Shown here: in pieces, positions 41,903 to 50,047 of the stretch
Position numbering within the stretch: position 1 is the first letter of the stretch
Layout: each line of letters starts with the position of its first letter
Origin: Atopostipes sp964624875
Lineage (GTDB): Bacteria > Bacillota > Bacilli > Lactobacillales > Carnobacteriaceae_A
DNA: 64,000 bases
Direction: 5' to 3'
Assembly (NCBI GenBank): GCA_964624875.1
Contig: CAZUZA010000002.1
Coordinates: 13,690 to 77,689 of the forward strand
Translations under genes and position numbers: made by a program
Notes under the pieces: generated by a model
What the model was told of the DNA's origin: nothing
What the model saw: the letters and a program-made list of their open reading frames with translations, nothing else
Database searches by the model: none

Positions 41903-43969
41903 TTGGCTTATAAATATTTAGTAATTGTAGAGTCTCCAGCCAAAGGTAAAACCATTGAAAAGTATCTAGGTAAAAATTATAAAGTTGTCGCTAGTCTAGG
42001 ACACGTTCGTGATTTACCTAAAAGCCGTATGGGCGTAGATTTTGATAATGATTATGAACCTGACTATATTACAATTCGAGGAAAAGGTCCTGTATTAAAG
42101 GATTTAAGAAAATTTGCGAAAAAAGCAGAAAAAGTATATCTCGCAGCCGACCCGGATAGAGAAGGGGAAGCCATTGCTTGGCACATTGGGCATGCGCTTA
42201 AATTAGATGAGGACGCTGAAAATCGCGTTGTATTTAACGAGATTACAAAAGATGCTGTAAAAGATGCATTTAAAACACCTAGAGCAATTAATCACGACTT
42301 AGTTGATTCGCAACAAGCACGTCGAATTTTAGACCGTATTGTAGGATATAAAATTAGTCCTATTTTATGGAACAAAGTTAAAAGTGGCTTAAGTGCTGGT
42401 CGTGTTCAATCAGTTGCTTTGAAATTAATCATTGATCGTGAAAAAGCGATTCGAAGCTTCGTACCTGAAGAATATTGGTCTATTTTAGGTAAGTTTGAAA
42501 AAGACAAGAAAAAATTTGAAGCTTCATTTTATGGGATCGATTCAAAAAAAGCAGACTTACCGAATCAAGAATCCGTATCGAATGTTTTAAGCAAGGTCAA
42601 TAAAGAAGATCCTTGGAATGTTCTGAAAGTGACGCGTAGTAAGAGAAATCGTAACCCTAAAAAACCATTTACAACAAGTACGATACAACAGGAAGCTGCA
42701 AACCGTCTAAACTTCAGAACAAACAAAACGATGAGTGTTGCTCAACAGCTTTATGAAGGTGTAGCATTACAAAGAAACCAGTCAACTGGTTTAATTACGT
42801 ATATGCGTACAGATTCAACACGTATCTCAAACACTGCACGTAATGAAGCAATAGACTTTATTGATTCTGAGTATGGTGAAGAATACGTTGGTGTTGCTAA
42901 AGCTTCAAAAAATAGTGCTGGTGCACAAGATGCCCATGAGGCGATCCGTCCAACAAGTGTGACGCGTACACCAGAATCGGTTAAAAAATATTTAAGTAAA
43001 GATCAATTTAGACTGTATCAGTTAATTTGGAGTCGTTTTGTAGCGAGCCAAATGAAACCAGCTGTGTATAGTACAATGCGTGTGGACTTAGAGCAAAACG
43101 GTGTTATTTTCCGTGCAAATGGTTCACAACTAATATTCCCTGGTTACCAAAAAGCTTATAAAGATAGTAAAGATGAAAAAGACAATATCTTACCTGACTT
43201 AAACGAAGGTGAAAACGTGAATTTAGTTGAACTTGATTCGAAACAACACTTCACACAACCACCTGCACGTTATAGTGAGGCAACAATGGTTAAAGCATTA
43301 GAAGAAAACGGTGTTGGACGTCCTTCAACATACGCACCTACTTTAAATACATTACGTAAACGCTACTATGTAACAATGAAAAGCCGTCGCTTCGAACCAA
43401 CTGAACTTGGTGAAATCGTAAACGACCTTATTGTGGAATACTTCCCACAGATAGTAGATATTACATTTACGGCTGAGATGGAAGATCGTTTAGATGAAAT
43501 CGAAGAAGGTAAGCAAGAGTGGGTTAAAGTTATTGATGATTTCTTCCAACCATTTAACAAGCGTGTAGAAATAGCTGAAGAAGAAATGGAAGAAGTAGAG
43601 ATTAAAGATGAACCTGCAGGCTTTGACTGTGAAAAATGTGGCTCAGAAATGGTTATTAAAATGGGGCGTTACGGAAAGTTCTATGCTTGTTCAAATTTCC
43701 CAGACTGTCGTAATACAAAAGCAATCTTGAAAAAGATTGGCGTAACTTGTCCTACATGTAAAAAAGGTGAAATTGTAGAACGTAAAACGAAGAAAAATCG
43801 TATATTCTATGGTTGTGAAAATTATCCAGAGTGTGAGTTTTCAGCATGGGATAAACCTGTTGGAAGAGACTGTCCAAAATGTAGTGAGTATTTAGTAGAA
43901 AATAGAACTCGTACTCAAGTACAAGTAAAATGTTCAAACTGTGATTACGCAGAAGAACCACAAAAATAA
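41903..43969 (+). CDS. topA: DNA topoisomerase I
   Basis: Type IA topoisomerase relaxing negative supercoils. 688 aa: TOPRIM domain (LVIVESPAKGKTIEKYLG at the start and ADPDREGEAIAWH, about 85-97), catalytic Tyr about 299 in GLITYMRTDST, then three C-terminal zinc ribbons (CEKCGSEM...CSNFPDC; CPTCKKGE...CENYPEC; CPKC...CSNC, about 575-685). TTG 41903 start with AAAGGAG 7 nt upstream. xerC follows; the trmFO gene that separates them in Bacillus is absent. Confidence 0.97.
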   Translation: MAYKYLVIVESPAKGKTIEKYLGKNYKVVASLGHVRDLPKSRMGVDFDNDYEPDYITIRGKGPVLKDLRKFAKKAEKVYLAADPDREGEAIAWHIGHALKLDEDAENRVVFNEITKDAVKDAFKTPRAINHDLVDSQQARRILDRIVGYKISPILWNKVKSGLSAGRVQSVALKLIIDREKAIRSFVPEEYWSILGKFEKDKKKFEASFYGIDSKKADLPNQESVSNVLSKVNKEDPWNVLKVTRSKRNRNPKKPFTTSTIQQEAANRLNFRTNKTMSVAQQLYEGVALQRNQSTGLITYMRTDSTRISNTARNEAIDFIDSEYGEEYVGVAKASKNSAGAQDAHEAIRPTSVTRTPESVKKYLSKDQFRLYQLIWSRFVASQMKPAVYSTMRVDLEQNGVIFRANGSQLIFPGYQKAYKDSKDEKDNILPDLNEGENVNLVELDSKQHFTQPPARYSEATMVKALEENGVGRPSTYAPTLNTLRKRYYVTMKSRRFEPTELGEIVNDLIVEYFPQIVDITFTAEMEDRLDEIEEGKQEWVKVIDDFFQPFNKRVEIAEEEMEEVEIKDEPAGFDCEKCGSEMVIKMGRYGKFYACSNFPDCRNTKAILKKIGVTCPTCKKGEIVERKTKKNRIFYGCENYPECEFSAWDKPVGRDCPKCSEYLVENRTRTQVQVKCSNCDYAEEPQK

Positions 43970-43977
43970 TCTTTAAT

Positions 43978-44028
43978 AATAGCATTCATTTATTATGAGT
44001 TTGATAATAAATTGAGTGCTATTTTTTA
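43978..44028 (+). terminator. Terminator after topA
   Basis: Long hairpin AATAGCATTCATTTATTAT / ATAATAAATTGAGTGCTATT (few mismatches) around GAGTTTG, then a T run. Confidence 0.88.
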
Positions 44029-44141
44029 TCAAATAATTCAAATAGTTTTCACTTTATCCCTCTTAATGTATGATATTATAAGTATCTAAGGTGGAATATC
44101 CACCTAAAGATGGATTGCTTAAATGATTGGGAGGAACTAAA

Positions 44142-45044
44142 ATGAATGAGAATACATCACTAATCGATGAATTTATGCGCTATTTAACGCATGAAAGAAA
44201 CTATTCAGAGTTAACAAGCAAAGCTTACCTCGATGATATTCAACATTTTATGGCCTTTTTAGAAGAGACAGGTCAAAGTGACCTGTTATCGATTGAACTA
44301 CTGGATGCACGTATTTATTTGAGCCAATTAACAGATGAGAAATATAATCGTTCATCAATTTCTAGAAAAATATCCAGTTTACGTGCTTTTTATCAGTATT
44401 TACTCCGTCATGAATTTATTGACGAGAATCCTTTTTCATACTTGCACTTAAAAAAGTCTGGTTTAAAATTGCCTAACTTTTTCTATGGTGAAGAAATGGA
44501 GTTATTGTTTGAAGCGGCTAGTGGCTCAGAGGCATTAGACATGAGAGATCGTGTCATTTTAGAAATTTTATATGGTACTGGGATTCGAGTGAGTGAATGC
44601 CAGCAATTAAAACTACAAGATATCGACTTAGATTTTGGTGTCTTATTAGTACTAGGGAAAGGGAGCCGTGAAAGATATGTTCCTTTTGGTGAATTTGCTA
44701 AAATGGCGATAGAAGAATATATTGAGCATTGTAGAGATCCCTTGATGGCAAAATACGACAAAGAACATGATTATTTATTAGTGAGTCAGTATGGGGACCA
44801 CATTTCAGTATCGGGTATTCAGTACGCACTGAACCAACTGATTAAACAAACAAGCTTAACGTCATCGATTCATCCGCATAAGTTAAGACATTCCTTTGCC
44901 ACTCATCTTTTAGATAATGGAGCGGATATGCGTACAGTACAAGAGTTGTTAGGACATAAAAGTTTGTCCTCAACTCAAATTTATACACACGTTACAAAAG
45001 ATCATTTATTAAAAGATTATAATAAGTTTCATCCTCGTGCTTAA
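44142..45044 (+). CDS. xerC: Tyrosine recombinase XerC (CodV)
   Basis: Site-specific recombinase resolving chromosome dimers at dif. 300 aa: N-terminal SAM-like core-binding domain (about 1-95) and catalytic domain with RKHRHY residues in GTGIRVSE, LGKGSRERYVP, HPHKLRHSFATHLL, LLGHKSLSST and the nucleophile Tyr in TQIYTHV. ATG 44142 is used with GGGAGG 44129-44134. xerC-hslV-hslU is the classical codV-clpQ-clpY order. A small AGGTGG-AATAT-CCACCT palindrome (44089-44105) lies in the leader. Confidence 0.95.
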   Translation: MNENTSLIDEFMRYLTHERNYSELTSKAYLDDIQHFMAFLEETGQSDLLSIELLDARIYLSQLTDEKYNRSSISRKISSLRAFYQYLLRHEFIDENPFSYLHLKKSGLKLPNFFYGEEMELLFEAASGSEALDMRDRVILEILYGTGIRVSECQQLKLQDIDLDFGVLLVLGKGSRERYVPFGEFAKMAIEEYIEHCRDPLMAKYDKEHDYLLVSQYGDHISVSGIQYALNQLIKQTSLTSSIHPHKLRHSFATHLLDNGADMRTVQELLGHKSLSSTQIYTHVTKDHLLKDYNKFHPRA

Positions 45045-45082
45045 GAGGACAAGTATACAGAACATTTATTGGAGGAATTACG

Positions 45083-45622
45083 ATGGGATTATTTCACGCA
45101 ACAACGATTTTAGCTGTACAACATAATGGCCAAACAGCAATGGCTGGTGACGGGCAAGTTACAATGGGTGAGTCAGTCATTATGAAAAGTACTGCACGTA
45201 AAATACGTAAAATCTATAATGATGAAGTGATTGTAGGTTTTGCCGGAAGTGTAGCGGATGCCTTTACATTAGAAGACAAATTTGAAGGTTATTTAAATAA
45301 ATATAATGGGAATCTAGAGCGTGCTGCCGTAGAATTAGCCCAAGAGTGGCGCACAGATAAAATGATGCGCGAACTAGAAGCATTATTAATCGCAGTTAAT
45401 AAAGACAATATGTTGCTTATTTCAGGTACGGGTGAAGTGATTCAACCAGATGACCAAATTGTCAGTATCGGTTCAGGTGGTAACTATGCTTTAGCTGCTG
45501 CACGAGCATTAAAGAAACATAATGCTGAAATGACAGCTGAAGAGATAGCATATGCTGGTTTGAAAATTGCTTCAGATATCGATGTCTTTACAAATGGAAA
45601 TATTATCACTGAAAAACTGTAA
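45083..45622 (+). CDS. hslV: ATP-dependent protease subunit HslV (ClpQ/CodW)
   Basis: Proteasome-like peptidase, 179 aa, forming HslUV with the next gene. The core ATTILAVQHNGQTAMAGDGQ and MGESVIMKSTARKIRKI are typical, and the C-terminal IASDIDVFTNGNI block is present. The nascent N-terminus is MGLFHATTI, so the likely nucleophile Thr is at position 7 rather than 2, and neither Ser nor Thr follows Met. Processing would have to expose it. GGAGG precedes the ATG. Confidence 0.94.
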   Translation: MGLFHATTILAVQHNGQTAMAGDGQVTMGESVIMKSTARKIRKIYNDEVIVGFAGSVADAFTLEDKFEGYLNKYNGNLERAAVELAQEWRTDKMMRELEALLIAVNKDNMLLISGTGEVIQPDDQIVSIGSGGNYALAAARALKKHNAEMTAEEIAYAGLKIASDIDVFTNGNIITEKL

Positions 45623-45640
45623 TACAGGAGGCGTATAGAA

Positions 45641-47065
45641 ATGGTAAACGCAAATGAAATGACACCAAGAGAAATTGTACAAGAACTTGATCAATATATC
45701 ATTGGTCAAAAAGAAGCTAAAAAGGCAGTAGCAATTGCCTTACGAAATAGATATAGAAGACAGCAAGTTGAAGAAGACTTAAGAAATGAGATTACACCGA
45801 AAAACATTTTAATGATTGGACCAACAGGAGTCGGTAAAACTGAAATCGCTCGTCGTTTGGCGAATATATTACATGCGCCGTTTTTGAAAGTCGAGGCGAC
45901 GAAATTTACTGAAGTGGGGTATGTTGGACGCGATGTTGAATCAATGGTACGTGACTTAGTAGAAGCAGCGATTCAGCTTGTTCGTAGAAAAAAACGTTCT
46001 GAAGTTCAAGGTAGAGCAGAAAACTTAGCGATTAAAAGAATTGCAAAAGCATTAGCGCCAGGTATCCGTCGTGAAAAAAGCTCAACTGCCGAAAGTCCCT
46101 TTAGTCAAGCATTTAAATCTATGGGACTGGATCCAAGTCATTTGAACTTGCCCCAAGAAGAACCTGAAGAAGAAGTCACTGAAGAAATCTCTTCAAAACG
46201 CTCTGAACTTGAGAGTCAAATTAAAAGAGGCTTACTGGATACACGTGAAGTAGAAATTCAAGTGGAAGAAAAACAAGTTAAAGCAGCTGGCCCAATGAGT
46301 GATCAATTTGAGCAAATGGGGATTGATTTATCTGATACACTTGGTGCCATGCGACCAACTAAAAAGATAAAACGTTCGATGACCGTTAAAGAAGCTATTG
46401 AAGTACTAACAGAAGAAGAAGCAGATCAATTAGTTGATTCTGAAGACATTCAAACAGAAGCACTGAAATTAGCTGAAAATGATGGAATTATCTTTTTAGA
46501 TGAGATTGATAAAATCACAACAGGTGGCGATAGTGGTCAACAACAAGTATCTCGTGAAGGCGTTCAAAGAGATATTCTGCCAATTGTTGAAGGTTCAGTG
46601 GTGCGTACGAAATACGGAAACATAAAAACGGATTTCATCTTATTCATTGGGTCAGGAGCATTCCATACATCTGCACCAAGTGATTTAATCCCTGAACTGC
46701 AAGGTCGTTTCCCAATTCGAGTAGAATTGGACGACTTAACAGCTGAAGATTTTGTGTTGATTTTAACAGAAACGAAAAATTCGTTAATTAAACAATATAA
46801 AGCTTTATTAGGAACTGAGAATGTTGATGTTAACTTTACGATGGATGCTATCGAAGAAATTTCTCGCATTGCTCAAAAAGTAAATGATGAAACAGATAAC
46901 ATCGGTGCTCGTCGTTTACACACGATATTAGAAAAATTATTAGAAGAGCTTCTATTTGAGGCATCGGATATGAATATCGGTGAGGTCAGCATTACGAAAC
47001 AATATGTAGCAGATCGTGTAGGCGAAATTGCCAATGATCGTGATCTTTCACAATACATTTTATAA
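45641..47065 (+). CDS. hslU: HslU ATPase (ClpY/CodX)
   Basis: AAA+ unfoldase for HslV. 474 aa: N-terminal MTPREIVQELDQYIIGQKEA, Walker A GPTGVGKTEIA (about 60-70), pore motif region EVGYVGRDVES (about 88-98), intermediate I-domain (about 110-245), Walker B GIIFLDEIDKI (about 283) and C-terminus DLSQYIL, whose last residues dock in HslV. Starts 18 bp after hslV. codY, next in Bacillus, is not present here. Confidence 0.96.
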   Translation: MVNANEMTPREIVQELDQYIIGQKEAKKAVAIALRNRYRRQQVEEDLRNEITPKNILMIGPTGVGKTEIARRLANILHAPFLKVEATKFTEVGYVGRDVESMVRDLVEAAIQLVRRKKRSEVQGRAENLAIKRIAKALAPGIRREKSSTAESPFSQAFKSMGLDPSHLNLPQEEPEEEVTEEISSKRSELESQIKRGLLDTREVEIQVEEKQVKAAGPMSDQFEQMGIDLSDTLGAMRPTKKIKRSMTVKEAIEVLTEEEADQLVDSEDIQTEALKLAENDGIIFLDEIDKITTGGDSGQQQVSREGVQRDILPIVEGSVVRTKYGNIKTDFILFIGSGAFHTSAPSDLIPELQGRFPIRVELDDLTAEDFVLILTETKNSLIKQYKALLGTENVDVNFTMDAIEEISRIAQKVNDETDNIGARRLHTILEKLLEELLFEASDMNIGEVSITKQYVADRVGEIANDRDLSQYIL

Positions 47066-47068
47066 ACA

Positions 47069-47115
47069 TAAAAATGGCGAATTCTTCTTATTACTGAAGA
47101 ACTCGCCATTTTTTT
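47069..47115. terminator. Bidirectional terminator, hslU / plsY
   Basis: AAAAATGGCGAATTCTTC / GAAGAACTCGCCATTTTT hairpin with A and T runs on both sides. Confidence 0.9.
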
Positions 47116-47722
47116 ATTTATCATTTTTTGAAGAACGTAGGCCGAAAGGTACTCGACTTTCAGTGCCATTTTTAAGTCGTTCAATATTACTACGATGCAA
47201 GTACACGATAATTGCTGCTAATATAAAAACAAAAATACTAAAAACGGGATCATCTAAAAAGAATAATGTCGCTATCGCTGCAATAGGGAAGCTTAGTATA
47301 CTAGCCACACTTACCATACTTGAAATGAGTAGTATAAAAATGAATACGGCAATAAGTCCCAGAACAAACATTGGATAAATCGCTATCCCCACACCTGCTG
47401 TTGTCGCAGCAGCTTTCCCACCTTTAAAACCTATGAAAAGAGGGAAGATATGACCTAATATGGCAAAGAAGCCAATATAGATTGGGTGAATATCTACGCC
47501 TAACCATATAGGTAGTAACGTTGCAATACTTCCTTTTAAAACATCCATAATTAATGCAGCTGTTCCTGCTTTTGGGCCTAGTATACGGAATGTATTGGTT
47601 GCTCCCGTATTACCACTCCCATAATCTCTAATATCTTTATCAAAAAACATTTTACCGATCCAAACGCCAGATGGTATTGATCCTAGCAAATATGCTATGA
47701 CACATAGTATGAAAATCTCCAT
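47114..47722 (-). CDS. plsY: Glycerol-3-phosphate acyltransferase PlsY
   Basis: Membrane acyltransferase using acyl-phosphate for the first step of phospholipid synthesis. 202 aa, with about five to seven hydrophobic helices. Signature GSIPSGVWIGK, DYGSGNTGATNTFRILG (about 34-50) and GFKGGKAAATTAG (about 98-110). AAGGAGAG precedes ATG 47722. Divergent from parE, a common Bacilli arrangement. Confidence 0.96.
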   Translation of the reverse strand: MEIFILCVIAYLLGSIPSGVWIGKMFFDKDIRDYGSGNTGATNTFRILGPKAGTAALIMDVLKGSIATLLPIWLGVDIHPIYIGFFAILGHIFPLFIGFKGGKAAATTAGVGIAIYPMFVLGLIAVFIFILLISSMVSVASILSFPIAAIATLFFLDDPVFSIFVFILAAIIVYLHRSNIERLKNGTESRVPFGLRSSKNDK

Positions 47723-47791
47723 CTAAATCTCTCCTTAAGTTATCTATCATCTGTTAATCATCCCAAAATATACAATGAGTAAGACGTGTTT

Positions 47792-47818
47792 ATTTTACCA
47801 TGTTTTTAATCATTTCAA
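47792..47818 (-). promoter_or_regulatory. Putative plsY promoter
   Basis: Minus strand TTGAAA, 15-bp spacer, extended -10 TGGTAAAAT. The spacer is short, so the extended -10 likely dominates. Confidence 0.45.
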
Positions 47819-47912
47819 TAATGTATTTTGAATATTGATCAATTTTACTGGCAAAAGTCGTGAGAACGAACCTTACATGAATAGGGATTTTTGGATTAAA
47901 ATGTGGGGAAGG

Positions 47913-47962
47913 TTGACCTTAACACAAAGTTCTAATAAAATTTGACAATTTTATGGTATAAT
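47913..47962 (+). promoter_or_regulatory. Tandem promoters of parE-parC
   Basis: P1: TTGACC (47913-47918), 17-bp spacer, TAAAAT (47936-47941). P2: extended -10 TGGTATAAT (TATAAT 47957-47962). The remainder of the 47723-48052 intergenic stretch shows only a small CATGTT/AACATG inverted repeat. Confidence 0.6.
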
Positions 47963-48052
47963 TATAAAGTGTGCATGTTATATAGAACATGTGTTTATAT
48001 TTATATATATTATTCAAATATAAAAAGTTACTTAGTAGAAGGGGTGCACAAT

Positions 48053-50047
48053 ATGGCACGACAAGAATATTCAGATTCTTCCATTCAAATATTAGAAGGA
48101 TTGGATGCGGTTCGAAAAAGACCGGGTATGTACATTGGATCTACGGACTCTCGTGGTTTACATCATCTCGTTTATGAGATCGTTGATAACTCAGTAGATG
48201 AGGTGCTTGCTGGTTTCGGTAGTGAAATTAAAGTCATTATCCATAAAGATAATAGTATTCAAATTAGTGATAACGGTAGAGGGATGCCTACAGGGATGCA
48301 TGAGACAGGTATTCCGACTTTACAAGTTATTTTCACTATTTTACATGCGGGTGGTAAGTTTAGTGAAGATGGTGGCTATAAAACATCTGGTGGGTTACAC
48401 GGTGTAGGTGCTGCAGTCGTAAACGCACTATCAGAATGGTTAACCGTTACGGTTCAAAGAGATGGATATGAATATACTCAGAAGTTTAAAAATGGTGGCA
48501 AGGTTGATGGCGGTGTAACGAAGAAAAAAATAAAAAGTAAAGCTTCTGGTACAACGATTCATTTTAAACCAGATACGACCATCTTTAGCACGACAGATAT
48601 TTCATATGAAACGATTTCTGAACGGTTAAGAGAATCTGCTTTCTTATTAAAAAAATTAAACATTCACTTAATTGACAAAAGAGAAGAAGATTTAGAAGAC
48701 CGCTTCTATTATGAAGAAGGGATCAAATCTTTTGTAGAGTATCTGAACGAAGATAAAGATACATTGACACCGATTGGTTACTTTGAAGGTAAAAATAATG
48801 GTATCGAGGTTGAATTTGCATTTCAATATAACGATGGTTATACAGAAAACTTTTTAAGTTTTGTAAATAACGTTCGGACGCGTGATGCAGGTACACATGA
48901 GACGGGAGCAAAAACAGCTCTAACGAAAACATTTAATGAGTACGCTCGAAGTGTTGATTTACTAAAGGACAAAGATAAGAATCTAGAAGGTTCGGATATC
49001 CGTGAAGGAATTGCGACGATTTTATCTGTTCGTATTCCTGAAAACATTCTGCAGTTTGAAGGACAAACAAAAAATAAATTAGGTACTTCTGAAGCTAGAG
49101 CAGCTGTTGAGGCCGTTATTTCTGAAAACTTGAGTTTTTTCTTAGCTGAAAACGGTGAAGTCTCTCAAGGGATCGTTCGCAAAGCCATTAAAGCACGTGA
49201 AGCGCGTGAAGCTGCACGTAAAGCAAAGGATGCGACCAGAGACAGTAAATCGCGTCGCCAGCGTGATGCACTCATCTCAGATAAGCTAACACCTGCACAA
49301 GGACGAAACGCGAAGAGAAATGAATTATACCTAGTAGAGGGTAATTCAGCGGGTGGTTCGGCGAAACAAGGTCGAGATCGAACATTCCAAGCTATTTTAC
49401 CGTTAAGAGGTAAGGTTATTAATACGGAAAAGGCTTCAATGACTGATATCTTCAAAAACGAAGAGATTGCGACAATGATTTATACAATTGGTGCCGGAGT
49501 AGGACCTGAATTTGATATTGAAGATTGTAATTACGATAAAATTATTATCATGACAGATGCGGATACAGATGGTGCCCATATTCAAACCTTACTCTTAACA
49601 TTCTTTTACCGTTACATGCGTCCTTTGATTGATGCTGGGAAGATTTACTTAGCTCAACCTCCTTTATATAAGATTACAAAAGGTTCAGGTAAGAAGCGTG
49701 AAGCGAAGTATGCATGGACAGATGAAGAATTAGCAGTAGAAACAAAAGGACTTAAAAATTATTCCCTACAACGTTATAAAGGTTTAGGGGAGATGAACGC
49801 GGACCAGTTATGGGAAACAACTATGGATCCTGAAAAACGTACATTGATTCAAGTAACAATTGATGATGAAGCACAAGCTGAAAGAAGAGTCTCTGTATTA
49901 ATGGGTAGTAAGGTACAGCCACGACGTGAATGGTTAGAACAAAACGTCGAGTTTACGTTAGAAGAAAACGGCAGTATCCTAGATTCCGAAGAAGTTCTTG
50001 AAGAAAATGAAACAGAAACGATTCATCAAGAAAGGTTTGATGTTTAA
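48053..50047 (+). CDS. parE: DNA topoisomerase IV subunit B
   Basis: GHKL ATPase subunit of the decatenase, 664 aa. N-terminal GRPGMYIGS-like motif (KRPGMYIGST), EIVDNSVDEVLAG, DNGRGMPTG and GGLHGVGAAVVNAL (ATP site); TOPRIM with VEGNSAGGSAKQGRDR and DADTDGAHIQTLL; then the C-terminal QRYKGLGEMN block. In the usual EGDSAGG motif, Asp is replaced by Asn431. ATG 48053 behind AAGGGGTG. The stop overlaps parC by one base. Confidence 0.97.
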   Translation: MARQEYSDSSIQILEGLDAVRKRPGMYIGSTDSRGLHHLVYEIVDNSVDEVLAGFGSEIKVIIHKDNSIQISDNGRGMPTGMHETGIPTLQVIFTILHAGGKFSEDGGYKTSGGLHGVGAAVVNALSEWLTVTVQRDGYEYTQKFKNGGKVDGGVTKKKIKSKASGTTIHFKPDTTIFSTTDISYETISERLRESAFLLKKLNIHLIDKREEDLEDRFYYEEGIKSFVEYLNEDKDTLTPIGYFEGKNNGIEVEFAFQYNDGYTENFLSFVNNVRTRDAGTHETGAKTALTKTFNEYARSVDLLKDKDKNLEGSDIREGIATILSVRIPENILQFEGQTKNKLGTSEARAAVEAVISENLSFFLAENGEVSQGIVRKAIKAREAREAARKAKDATRDSKSRRQRDALISDKLTPAQGRNAKRNELYLVEGNSAGGSAKQGRDRTFQAILPLRGKVINTEKASMTDIFKNEEIATMIYTIGAGVGPEFDIEDCNYDKIIIMTDADTDGAHIQTLLLTFFYRYMRPLIDAGKIYLAQPPLYKITKGSGKKREAKYAWTDEELAVETKGLKNYSLQRYKGLGEMNADQLWETTMDPEKRTLIQVTIDDEAQAERRVSVLMGSKVQPRREWLEQNVEFTLEENGSILDSEEVLEENETETIHQERFDV

